DNA from: an uncultured Erysipelotrichaceae bacterium
GTDB lineage: Bacteria; Bacillota_I; Bacilli_A; Erysipelotrichales; Erysipelotrichaceae
Direction: 5' to 3'
Length of the DNA: 64,000 nt
Assembly (NCBI GenBank): GCA_944325685.1
Contig: CALVBC010000005.1
Coordinates: forward strand, 1 to 64,000
Shown: positions 14,146-22,374 of the stretch, piece after piece
How positions within the stretch are numbered: the first letter of the stretch is position 1
Layout: each line of letters begins with the position of its first letter
Made by a program: the position numbers and the translations under genes
The notes under the pieces: model-generated
Seen by the model: only the letters and a program-made list of their open reading frames with translations
Told to the model about the DNA's origin: nothing
Databases searched by the model: none

Positions 14146-15840
14146 ATGCCACTTGAAGCTATTATCGCCATCCTTTTAGGGATCGGCTTGATCATACTAT
14201 TGATCATCGTCTTTAAGGTCAAAAGGGGAAGTGTCAAAAACAGCGCTAAAGAGCTCGATGTACGCTTTAACCAGATCAAGACGATACCACTTACATTCAA
14301 GCTCAATAAGGCCTCATATATCGCTAAGATCAATGATGAATTAGCTAGATCTGTCGAGGAGCAAAGAAGCAAATTAGAGAAGTGCCAAAATGATATCGAT
14401 GAGATCCAGAAGATGATGATCGAACTCGATGATCTTATCGATGCCAAAAAGTATAAACAAGCTAAAGCCCAAGTTGAAGATATCGAATATAAGATCGGAC
14501 CATGTGAGAAGGAAGTCAATGAGATGGAAGCCTTCTTAGATTCGATCACCCAGCGCGAACAAGTCCAACGCGAACATGCCAATGAACTCAAGGAACAATA
14601 CCGTGAGATCAAACAAGCAGTGGCTAATAGCGCTAATGAGATGACGATCGCATATGATGGTGTTGAAAATAAGCTCAGGGAATGTGAAGATCTATTCTCT
14701 AATTTTGAAGATCAGATCTACGCTAATGAATTCATCAAAGCCAGTGAAGATCTAGAGAAGATCAACGATAATCTCGATCAGATCAAAAAGGCGATCGGTG
14801 ATATCCCAGCTTTAGTCCAAATGGCTAAAGGGACGATCCCAACGCTCATGGAACAAGTTGAAAACTACTATCTCAAGACAAAGACCAAAGGTATCTGTAC
14901 TAACCATATCAGCGTTGAGATCAAACTCAAGGAACTTGCGGAAAATGTCAATAAATGCATCAAGGAGATCACCAGTGCTAATACCGAAGGCATGGAAGAA
15001 AAGCTCAATGACTATCGTAGCCAATTAGAGGGTATATTAGATGCTTTAACGAAAGAAAACCTCGCTTTTGATGATCTTAAAAAGGTCTCAGTCAAGATCG
15101 ACCAAGACCTTCGTGATATCGAAAAGACCTATTATTACATCCAAAAGGTCTTTGATACCGATAAGGAGAAATACGACCTTGATGATCTCGATGGCGTCTT
15201 GACGAATACGCCAAAGACATTAGAAAAATACCGTCTTGATTTTAATGATATCGGTCTTGCGCTTAAAAATGGGATCACACCAAGCAGTACGATCTTGGTC
15301 AATGCCCAAAAGATCGCTAAGGATGTCGAAGGTACACTAAACGATCTATTAGACCGTAAGCATACGATCGATAAGACCTCAAATGATGAAGCCAGAGCTC
15401 ATTCACAAGTGATCAAATTACAGATCGTCTTGAATGAAGTTGAAGTCAAGATCTTACAAAATCGCTTATTAGCTCTATCAAATACGCATAAAGCTGATAT
15501 CAAAAAAGGTCATGACTATATCAAAGAAGTCAAGGGCTTATTGAATGCCATCCCACTTGATATCAAGGCTTTAAATGACAAGCTCAAAGAAGCGATCGAC
15601 TTCATCTATAAGCTATATAACAACATCAACAATATCATCGGTACTGCCATCTTAGTCGAGCGTGGTATCGTCGTCGGCAATAAGTATCGTTCATCTTACA
15701 ATGATGTCGATGCGGAATTGTCCAAAGCGGAATTCAGCTATATGAATGGTGAATATACCCAAGCTCTCACTATCGTCATGGCTTGTATCGACCGCCTATT
15801 ACCATCAGCAAGTGAAGAGAAGATCGTCGATGGCATCTAA
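14146..15840 (+). CDS. ezrA: EzrA, septation ring formation regulator
   Basis: The 564-aa protein has one N-terminal membrane helix (about residues 5-24), a short basic stop (KVKRGS), then long spectrin-like coiled coils to the C-terminus. The length and topology are those of EzrA, and the neighbours (rpsD divergent, iscS-thiI downstream) match the ezrA locus of Bacillus. EzrA sits at the inner membrane face, binds FtsZ and limits Z-ring formation to midcell. A strong GGGAGG site precedes the ATG, and TGCTAAAAT lies 21 nt further up as a likely extended -10. The stop overlaps iscS by 11 bp. Confidence 0.9.
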   Translation: MPLEAIIAILLGIGLIILLIIVFKVKRGSVKNSAKELDVRFNQIKTIPLTFKLNKASYIAKINDELARSVEEQRSKLEKCQNDIDEIQKMMIELDDLIDAKKYKQAKAQVEDIEYKIGPCEKEVNEMEAFLDSITQREQVQREHANELKEQYREIKQAVANSANEMTIAYDGVENKLRECEDLFSNFEDQIYANEFIKASEDLEKINDNLDQIKKAIGDIPALVQMAKGTIPTLMEQVENYYLKTKTKGICTNHISVEIKLKELAENVNKCIKEITSANTEGMEEKLNDYRSQLEGILDALTKENLAFDDLKKVSVKIDQDLRDIEKTYYYIQKVFDTDKEKYDLDDLDGVLTNTPKTLEKYRLDFNDIGLALKNGITPSSTILVNAQKIAKDVEGTLNDLLDRKHTIDKTSNDEARAHSQVIKLQIVLNEVEVKILQNRLLALSNTHKADIKKGHDYIKEVKGLLNAIPLDIKALNDKLKEAIDFIYKLYNNINNIIGTAILVERGIVVGNKYRSSYNDVDAELSKAEFSYMNGEYTQALTIVMACIDRLLPSASEEKIVDGI

Positions 15841-16933
15841 TATCTACCTTGACAATGTCTCAACGACGAAAGTCGATGATGAAGTTTTAGCGACATATAC
15901 AAAACTATTGAATGACTACTATAACAGTGACGCTTTATATGATGGGGGCGTTACTGTTTTCCGTCATCAGGAGCATAGTCGTAAACTGATCGCTGATATG
16001 CTAGGTGTCAAAAGCAATGAGATCATCTTTACAAGTGGGGCCAGTGAAGCCAATAACTTTGTGATCAAAGGTCTTAGTTTAATGCATCCAAAAGGGCATA
16101 TCATCACATCTTACTATGAGCACTCTTCAGTGATCGAAGCTTTAAAACAAGTTGAAAGGACTTTAGGGATCGATGTGACCTATATAAAGCCTCAAAGCGA
16201 TGGGACGATCGATCCTATGGATGTCAAAAGGGCCTTACGTGATGATACTTTCTTAGTGACGATCATGAAGGTCAACAATGAGATCGGCACGATCAATGAC
16301 CTCAAAGCGATAAGGGATGCATTAGGTGGTCATAAAGCATTATTTCACAGTGACATGACCCAAGCCTTAGGTAAGATCAAGATCGATCTTAGTGACGTCG
16401 ATATGGCTAGTTTCAGTGCTCATAAGATCCATGGTGTCAAGGGCAGTGGTTTCATGTATAAGAAAGCCCATATCAAGATCGAACCTTTGATCTCAGCTGG
16501 TCAACAGGAATTCCATTTACGCGGTGGTACATCGAATAGCCCCGCTAATATCGTCTTAGCTAAGACCTTGCGTCTAGCCTTAGAGAAGGTCGATGATAAA
16601 AGGATCGATGAATACCATGACTATCTCATAAATGGCTTAAAAGCCATCAAAGGAGTCGTGATCAATAGTAACGACAAAGGCATCAAGTCGCTTATCAATA
16701 TCTCGACACCGATCAAGACAGAACCGATGATCAATGCCTTAAATCTAAAGGGCATCATGGTCTCAGGGAAGTCGACCTGTGGTTCAAAAGAAAATGAACC
16801 ATCACGTACTTTAGAGGCGATGCACATCGATAGTGACCATGCCTTAAGGATCTCTTTTGATCTAAATAACACAAAAGAGGACCTAGCTTATTTCTTAGAA
16901 TGTTTAAAGGAGATCATCGAAAAATATGAATGA
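15830..16933 (+). CDS. iscS: Cysteine desulfurase, IscS/NifS type (NifZ-like)
   Basis: A class V aminotransferase-fold PLP enzyme of 367 aa that releases sulfur from Cys as a persulfide. SGASEANNF binds PLP, SAHKIHG carries the Schiff-base Lys199, and STCGS carries the active-site Cys317. The start MASNIYLDNVSTTK at 15830 gives the canonical N-terminus; the upstream in-frame ATG lies inside ezrA. No IscU or regulator follows. The partner is thiI, 8 bp overlapping, so the enzyme most likely feeds 4-thiouridine synthesis, as shown for NifZ-ThiI of Bacillus. Confidence 0.92.
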   Translation: MASNIYLDNVSTTKVDDEVLATYTKLLNDYYNSDALYDGGVTVFRHQEHSRKLIADMLGVKSNEIIFTSGASEANNFVIKGLSLMHPKGHIITSYYEHSSVIEALKQVERTLGIDVTYIKPQSDGTIDPMDVKRALRDDTFLVTIMKVNNEIGTINDLKAIRDALGGHKALFHSDMTQALGKIKIDLSDVDMASFSAHKIHGVKGSGFMYKKAHIKIEPLISAGQQEFHLRGGTSNSPANIVLAKTLRLALEKVDDKRIDEYHDYLINGLKAIKGVVINSNDKGIKSLINISTPIKTEPMINALNLKGIMVSGKSTCGSKENEPSRTLEAMHIDSDHALRISFDLNNTKEDLAYFLECLKEIIEKYE

Positions 16934-18125
16934 TATCAAATACGACTACATCTTATGCCGCTTTGGTGAACTTACAACAAAGGGTAAAAACCGAAAGGAT
17001 TTCATCGATCGGCTATTTCAAAATATCAAAAAAAGACTAAAGGACTATCCTCTTCTAAGCTATGAAAAACAACACGATGCGATCATCATCCACCTCAATG
17101 GCATCGATCATGACACGGTATGTGATAAGCTTAAGACCGTTTATGGTTTAAGTAATTATAGTGGTGCGATCAGATGCGCAAGAGATCTTGATGATGTCAA
17201 AGCTAAAGCTTTAGTACTTATTAAAAAGCATCCTTATAAGACCTTTAAAGTCAATGCTAGAAGACAGGATAAGTCATATCCATTAAATAGCGATATGATC
17301 AACCGTGAGATCGCTGGTCATATCTTAAGGAATAGCGATGTCAAAGTCGATGTCCATCATCCGGATATCATGCTTTATGTGATCGTTAAAAACGATCGTA
17401 TCTATCTCATGGATGAAAAGATCCAAGCAGCTGGTGGCTACCCAGTAGGGATCAATGGTAAGACCTTGGTCATGATGTCCGGTGGTATCGATTCACCAGT
17501 AGCGGCTAGTATGATGATGAAAAGAGGGATGAAGGTCGAGTGTTTACACTTTGCCTCAATGCCATATACCTCTAAACAAGCCCTTGATAAGGTCTTAGAT
17601 CTTGTCAAGATATTGACCGATTTTCAAGATGAGATCAAAGTACATATCATCCCGTTTACCGACTTACAGGTCAAGATCTATGAACATACCGATACATCCT
17701 ATGCGATCACGATCTTAAGGCGGATGATGTATCGGATCGCCGATGAGGTCTGTAGACGTCGTCATATCAAGATGATCGCTAACGGCGAAAGCCTTGGTCA
17801 AGTAGCATCACAAACCCCAGAGAGCCTATCGGTCATCGGTGGTGTTAGTGAGAACCTTATCATCAGGCCTTTAGCTTGCCTTGATAAGATCGAGATCATC
17901 GACATGGCTAAAAAGATCGGCACCTATGAGACTTCGATCTTGCCATTTGAAGATTGTTGTACGATCTTTGCCCCTAAAGATCCAGTGACCAAGCCTCATG
18001 CCGATAAATGCGAGTATTATGAAAGCAAGTTCGATTGGGCTCCATATATAAAAGAATGCGTTGATAAGATGGAGACCATCGTGATCAAAAATGGTGATAC
18101 TAGATTAGAAGAAGATCTCTTCTAA
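16926..18125 (+). CDS. thiI: tRNA 4-thiouridine synthetase ThiI
   Basis: The 399-aa protein has an N-terminal ferredoxin-like domain, a THUMP domain (about 60-165) and a PP-loop ATPase with SGGIDSP (Ser185). NGESLGQVASQT is the conserved motif of the family. There is no C-terminal rhodanese domain, as in Bacillus, so sulfur must come directly from the partner desulfurase. It makes s4U at position 8 of tRNA. It overlaps iscS and is followed after 11 bp by the M24 peptidase gene. Confidence 0.95.
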   Translation: MNDIKYDYILCRFGELTTKGKNRKDFIDRLFQNIKKRLKDYPLLSYEKQHDAIIIHLNGIDHDTVCDKLKTVYGLSNYSGAIRCARDLDDVKAKALVLIKKHPYKTFKVNARRQDKSYPLNSDMINREIAGHILRNSDVKVDVHHPDIMLYVIVKNDRIYLMDEKIQAAGGYPVGINGKTLVMMSGGIDSPVAASMMMKRGMKVECLHFASMPYTSKQALDKVLDLVKILTDFQDEIKVHIIPFTDLQVKIYEHTDTSYAITILRRMMYRIADEVCRRRHIKMIANGESLGQVASQTPESLSVIGGVSENLIIRPLACLDKIEIIDMAKKIGTYETSILPFEDCCTIFAPKDPVTKPHADKCEYYESKFDWAPYIKECVDKMETIVIKNGDTRLEEDLF

Positions 18126-18136
18126 AGGAGGAATTT

Positions 18137-19375
18137 ATGAGTATCTATCAAAATAGACGCCAGCAATTAGCTAAAGGATTAAAGGAAGGAGAGAATATCT
18201 TTATCTTCTCAGGTAAAGCGATCATGTGCTCAGAAGATGAAGCTTATCCTTTCCATATCGACCGCAATTTCTATTATCTGACCGGCTTAGACCGCTCTGA
18301 TATGGTCTTAAACATCCGTAGGGTCAACGATAAGATCGTCTCAACGATCTTCATCGAACCATATGACGAACTGATGGCTAAATGGGTCGGTCCTAAATTG
18401 AAGGCTGATGAAGTAAAAGCGATCAGTGGCATCAATAATGTCCACTATATCGATGAAGTAAAAAGCTTTACCAATAGCCTTGTCACATATGCTAGAAGTA
18501 TTGGCAATACCACTGTATACCTTGACCTTTGGCGTCATGAACATGACCAAAACAAGTCAGAAGCGGAAAAGTTCGCTGCTTATCTAAAAGAGACTTATCC
18601 TGATATCACGATCGAAGATATCCGTCCTAATATCGCTTGTATGCGGATGATCAAAGATGAGGTGGAGATCGAACATATGCGCAAAGCCATCGCCACGACC
18701 AAATACGGCATCGAAGTGATGATGCGAGCGATGAGACCTGGTATCAGTGAGATGGTCATCGATAAGGCCTTTGACTTCGCTTTAGCTAGTCGTGATTGCG
18801 ACCTTGTCGCTTTTAAGACGATCGCTGCTGGTGGTAAAAGAGCGACGACGCTCCACTACAGTGACAACGATCAGATCTTAGAGGATGACACCTTATTCTT
18901 ATGTGATCTTGGTGCTACCGATGCTTATTATTGTGCTGATATATCACGTACCTTCCCGGTAAATGGTCATTTTACAGAAAGACAAAAAGAGATCTACGAT
19001 ATCGTCTTAAGCGTTCAAAGGCTCGTTGAAGAAAACGCTAGACCAGGTATCACACTAAGAGATCTTCAAAATATGGTCATCGATTATTACAAAGAAGAAC
19101 TACCAAAACACGGCTTAGATAAAGATGTCAGTGAATACTACTTCCATGGCATCGGTCATCACTTAGGTCTTGATACTCATGATATCAGTGATCCAAGTAA
19201 AAAAGTCCTTGAGCCAGGGATGGTCATCACTAATGAGCCAGGACTTTATATCGCTGATGAAGGTATCGGTATCAGGATCGAAGATGATCTTTTGATCACC
19301 GAGGAAGGTTGTGAGAACCTCGCCAAGGATATCTTACATACGACCGATGAGATCGAAGCTTTTATGAAGCGTTAG
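18137..19375 (+). CDS. pepP: Xaa-Pro aminopeptidase, M24B family
   Basis: A 412-aa enzyme with a creatinase-like N-terminal domain and a pita-bread catalytic domain. The metal ligands are visible: DLGATDA (Asp257), CADISRT (Asp268), GIGHHLGLDTHD, TNEPGLY (Glu367) and RIEDDLL (Glu382). It removes N-terminal residues ahead of Pro in the cytoplasm. TAAAGGAGG precedes the ATG. It follows thiI after 11 bp and its stop overlaps the convergent phosphoesterase gene by 14 bp. Confidence 0.92.
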   Translation: MSIYQNRRQQLAKGLKEGENIFIFSGKAIMCSEDEAYPFHIDRNFYYLTGLDRSDMVLNIRRVNDKIVSTIFIEPYDELMAKWVGPKLKADEVKAISGINNVHYIDEVKSFTNSLVTYARSIGNTTVYLDLWRHEHDQNKSEAEKFAAYLKETYPDITIEDIRPNIACMRMIKDEVEIEHMRKAIATTKYGIEVMMRAMRPGISEMVIDKAFDFALASRDCDLVAFKTIAAGGKRATTLHYSDNDQILEDDTLFLCDLGATDAYYCADISRTFPVNGHFTERQKEIYDIVLSVQRLVEENARPGITLRDLQNMVIDYYKEELPKHGLDKDVSEYYFHGIGHHLGLDTHDISDPSKKVLEPGMVITNEPGLYIADEGIGIRIEDDLLITEEGCENLAKDILHTTDEIEAFMKR

Positions 19376-20207
19376 CCAAACGATAGACGACGATCTCACT
19401 GTCGGCTAAAAAGCGAGCATCATATAGGGTCGTACCGACACCATTGGATACATCTAATAACATGTCATCCTTATGGTATTCACCCTTAAAGTACCTCTTA
19501 GCGCCATTTGGTCGATAGAGATTTTCAAGTAGGGGCAAATATACTTGTCCACCATGGGAGTGTCCTGCAAACATGATATCGGTATCACTGATATCATCAA
19601 AGACATCCGGTGTATGACATAAGCTTATAGTGAAGTTACTATCACTAGTACCGCTATAAGCTTTTTCTATATCTGGATCCCCTAAGATCAAAGACTCGAT
19701 ACCGACGATATCGATATAGCTACTGCCGATACGGATCTTGGTACTTCTATTATCTAAGATCTCAAAATCACTGGCATTTAAGATCGAAGTAGCTGTTTCT
19801 TTTATCGCACTAGATCCTAGATCGTGATTACCTAAGACAGCGTATTTACCGAAACGCGCTTTGATGTCTGTAAGTGACTGTGTAAAGGCTTCTTTTTCAT
19901 TTTGGGCAAATGTATAGCTATCACTATCATCGATGAGATCACCACCGAATAAGACGATATCGGGATCAAAGCTGTTGATGAGGTCGGTCAATTTGGTGAC
20001 CTCATTCTCCTTTATCGCTGTCCCGTAATGCAGATCGCTGAAAAAGACGACGGTCAGGCCATCAAGGTCATCATTTACCTTGTCACTTGTATAGGTCTTA
20101 GTAGTAACGGTTATCGTTTTGATGTTGATGTAGAAGACGTTGTATATAAGCAGGGCTAATGTCACGATAGTGATACTAGCGATAATAAACCATTTCTTGA
20201 ATTTCAT
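19362..20207 (-). CDS. Membrane-anchored metallophosphoesterase (YkuE-like)
   Basis: A 281-aa protein with an N-terminal membrane anchor (about 7-27) and a calcineurin-type phosphoesterase domain. The dimetal motifs are FFSDLHYG, FGGDLID, LGNHD, SLCHTPD and AGHSHGGQ. Family members act outside the membrane, several on lipid or UDP-linked substrates; the substrate here is not evident. The start has no Shine-Dalgarno but an extended -10 6 nt upstream. It overlaps pepP at the 3' ends. Confidence 0.87.
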   Translation of the reverse strand: MKFKKWFIIASITIVTLALLIYNVFYINIKTITVTTKTYTSDKVNDDLDGLTVVFFSDLHYGTAIKENEVTKLTDLINSFDPDIVLFGGDLIDDSDSYTFAQNEKEAFTQSLTDIKARFGKYAVLGNHDLGSSAIKETATSILNASDFEILDNRSTKIRIGSSYIDIVGIESLILGDPDIEKAYSGTSDSNFTISLCHTPDVFDDISDTDIMFAGHSHGGQVYLPLLENLYRPNGAKRYFKGEYHKDDMLLDVSNGVGTTLYDARFLADSEIVVYRLANAS

Positions 20208-20213
20208 AGGTCA

Positions 20214-20222
20214 ATTCTAACA
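20214..20222 (-). promoter_or_regulatory. Extended -10 promoter of the phosphoesterase gene, leaderless layout
   Basis: On the minus strand TGTTAGAAT ends 6 nt before the ATG at 20207. The intervening bases TGACCT hold no Shine-Dalgarno. Confidence 0.6.
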
Positions 20223-20235
20223 TAGATAAAGGATG

Positions 20236-20407
20236 TAAAAATCACATTATTTTACATAATTGAACGAAACTTCAAAGATACATCTTGATTATCATATAAG
20301 CGTAAGGTTGATATAGCCTTACTAGTACAAACCCCCTTAGTACGAATATTCTATCCCCCAAATTATATCAACGAAAATAGAGAGCTCCTTAAGTGGGGCT
20401 TTTCTTA
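20236..20407 (+). repeat. Intergenic element copy 1 (sRNA unit bracketing the ABC/peptide module)
   Basis: This about 170-bp stretch is a direct-orientation relative of 26326-26492. In both copies two TCACAT-like half sites lie 10 bp apart (20242 and 20252), the -10 TATCAT lies 48 bp after the first (20290), a GTAAGG...CCTTAC hairpin starts 12 bp after that (20302), then ATATTCTATCCCC, then a terminator. Identical spacing with diverged filler indicates conserved function. Confidence 0.7.
20297..20407 (+). ncRNA. Predicted C-rich small RNA, copy 1
   Basis: From the expected start after TATCAT, the RNA would be about 105-110 nt. It begins with the hairpin GTAAGG/CCTTAC, carries ACCCCCTT and TATCCCCC in single strands, and ends in AGCTCC...GGGGCT with T-rich sequence after it. 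There is no ATG in it. C-rich unpaired runs could pair with Shine-Dalgarno sites. Its 3' end overlaps the stop of the convergent regulator gene. Confidence 0.5.
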
Positions 20408-21644
20408 TGGGCTTTGTATAAAAGCGTGGTGATCTCTTTAGCTTTCTTTGTATCACCAAGCGTAGAATAAGCTTCATAAGCTATCTCTAGTAAGTTCACA
20501 TATTCATCATAGTTTTCATCTTTATCGATATTTAAGATCAGATCTTCGATCATCATGATGGCCATATCATCATAGCCATCCGTGATGATCCTTTTTAATA
20601 GAGCGATCATCTTTTTATCTATCAAACTGATATCAGAGCGTGTCTGTACGCGATCATACCATATACTAAAAGCTTCTTTATCTTGACGTTTAAAAAGGAC
20701 GGTCAAGATCATCACGATAGTACTAGGATATAAAGAAGCGATATCTTCATCTTTGAGATCATCGATCATATTTGATATCGCCTCTTCATCATCCATCCTC
20801 AGATGGCATAAGAAGATATTGTTTAAGGCACCATAATGCCGTTTTTCATCATCTAAAAAGTCATTAAAGATCGATATGGCTAGATCATATTGACGGATAT
20901 GCATAAAGACATTGCCTCGATTGAAGGTATTATCCTTTATCAGTTCTTCAAGGTGATATTTTTCAAAAATGCCGCTAGATAGATTGATGCATTTCATTGC
21001 GAGATCATATTGTCTTTTCTTTGTGAGAGGTAAAACGATACTCTTAAGGGCGATACCGTAAGCGATGGTCTTGTTTAAGCGTGGATAGAGATTGATCGCA
21101 TTGGCGTAGTGATAAAAACTCATATCGGCTTCTTTTTGGTCGTGATAATATAGACCTAAGTAATCATCTAAGATCTGACGATCCTTCTCACTTAAAAATA
21201 TGGCATCTTCTTTTTTTTTATCTCTTCGATATCACTATATGCATTAGATCTCTTATGGGTGACATCATCGATAAAGCTATATAGGCTTAAACGATAGTGA
21301 CACAAGGATGCCTTGATCTTATCTTTGATATCGAGTATCCTTTGCCATAATTTCATGTATTCAGGGTCTTCTTTGACCATCTTGATAAAATACGTATCAA
21401 ACATGGCATCGGTCTTTTTGATGAAAGAGTCATCGTAATTATATTCAGGATATAGCTGATCTAAGATATCGGTAAGGGTCTTGATAGCTACCTTGCTGGA
21501 GGCATTTTCGATAAGCGATACATAGGCATGCGATATATAAAGCAATTCTTCGACATCTCTTTGTGATAGGTCGTTTCTTTTGCGATATTTAGCTAATACA
21601 TCTGCGACATCATGTCTTAAGACATGTTCATAACACTTATCCAT
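20389..21644 (-). pseudogene. XRE-type regulator with TPR repeats (RRNPP-like), split by a frameshift in a poly-A run
   Basis: The N-terminal half (21644-21192) has an XRE helix-turn-helix (LSQRDVEELLYISHAYVSLIE). The frame ends shortly after nine A on the coding strand at about 21212-21220. Read with one added A it continues without a stop through IFLSEKDRQILDDYLGLYY into the helical-repeat protein coded to 20389, about 417 aa in all. HTH plus C-terminal TPR-like repeats is the layout of RRNPP regulators (Rgg, PlcR, AimR), which bind short signalling peptides. Whether the shift is real, phase-variable or a sequencing error cannot be told here. The start has an extended -10 6 nt upstream and no Shine-Dalgarno. 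Confidence 0.7.
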
Positions 21645-21650
21645 GCCTAT

Positions 21651-21659
21651 ATTTTAGCA
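21651..21659 (-). promoter_or_regulatory. Extended -10 promoter of the XRE-TPR regulator, leaderless layout
   Basis: TGCTAAAAT on the minus strand ends 6 nt before the ATG at 21644, the same arrangement as at rqcH, the phosphoesterase and glxK. Confidence 0.6.
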
Positions 21660-21781
21660 TATCCACCACTACTAAAATGGTTAATAAAGAAGGCTGAGAT
21701 AAATGCGTTGATCAACTAAATGATTTACCACTTTATGATAAATGATGATGTATATTATAGATGTAAATAAAGCGAGCCGTT

Positions 21782-21796
21782 CGTTATATTATAACG
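21782..21796. promoter_or_regulatory. Palindrome, candidate operator before the peptide gene
   Basis: CGTTATA-T-TATAACG is a perfect 7-1-7 palindrome 40 bp upstream of the small peptide ATG and in the divergent control region shared with the XRE-TPR regulator. It is a plausible binding site for that regulator. No function is shown. Confidence 0.4.
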
Positions 21797-21835
21797 AGAT
21801 ATATTCAAAAGATCCTTAGATAGAATGGAGGTTAT

Positions 21836-21925
21836 ATGTTGGGTAACTTACAACAAAGATATAAAAACGGTGACTTTGCGGTCATACCAATGAGTAAAGG
21901 CGACCTATTGGTTAATGAGATCTAA
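21836..21925 (+). CDS. 29-aa peptide, possible signalling or leader peptide
   Basis: A short ORF starting MLGNLQQRYKNG and ending KGDLLVNEI. A GGAGG site lies 5 bp before the ATG, which is better than chance. It has no hydrophobic signal segment, so it is unlike classical Sec-exported Phr/SHP pheromones. It lies directly after the palindrome at 21782 and 21 bp before the secreted-protein gene, and diverges from an RRNPP-like regulator. It may be the regulator's peptide ligand precursor, an ABC-exported peptide, or a translated leader. Confidence 0.45.
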   Translation: MLGNLQQRYKNGDFAVIPMSKGDLLVNEI

Positions 21926-21946
21926 GCTTTAAAAGGGAGATTATCG

Positions 21947-22303
21947 ATGAAAAGAGCATTTACCATACTCTGTATCTTAGCGATGACTATAGGTTGTATA
22001 GATATCAGAGCTGAAGAACATTGTGATCATAGTCATCATGTGGATGAGAACGCTCTCTTTGAAGACGAAATTGTCCTAAGAAGAGGACCGGCATGTATGT
22101 GTGGTGGTTTTATGGATTATCATAGTACTGTTACCGGTGTTGAATATTATGACGGTACACAAGACTGCATCCATATGCCAGTAGGTTTAGATGAGATCTA
22201 TAAAACAAAGATTACTAAGATCTATAAATGTTCCACTTGTCAAAGGACAAAAGAGTATGTAAGCTACAAAATAAGGACTGTTTGTAAGGGATCGTACTTA
22301 TAA
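21947..22303 (+). CDS. Small secreted Cys/His-rich protein, function unknown
   Basis: A 118-aa protein with a Sec-type signal peptide (KRAFTILCILAMTIGCIDIRAEE; cut probably after RAE). The mature part begins with HCDHSHHVDEN and carries CMCGG, DCIHMP and CSTCQR, about seven Cys in paired positions that could form disulfides or bind a metal. AAGGGAG precedes the ATG. It sits between the 29-aa peptide and two ABC transporter genes, so it could be a bacteriocin-like export substrate or an immunity/sensor protein. No family recognised. Confidence 0.6.
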   Translation: MKRAFTILCILAMTIGCIDIRAEEHCDHSHHVDENALFEDEIVLRRGPACMCGGFMDYHSTVTGVEYYDGTQDCIHMPVGLDEIYKTKITKIYKCSTCQRTKEYVSYKIRTVCKGSYL

Positions 22304-22308
22304 AGGTA

Positions 22309-22351
22309 AATAGTCTTGCCAGACCGATCATATCGATCTGGCAAGACTATT
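22309..22351 (+). repeat. Very strong 20-bp stem-loop between the secreted protein and the ABC genes
   Basis: AATAGTCTTGCCAGACCGAT pairs with ATCGATCTGGCAAGACTATT with one mismatch and a CAT loop. No T run follows on either strand, so it is not a standard terminator. It could protect the upstream mRNA or limit read-through to the ABC genes. Confidence 0.7.
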
Positions 22352-22374
22352 GAAATAATAAGGGGTAACGTAAT

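Noticed and set aside
20389-21123. Separate 244-aa helical gene starting at 21123
   Set aside because: Its frame is open upstream to the A run and continues the XRE protein; the internal ATG has no ribosome site.
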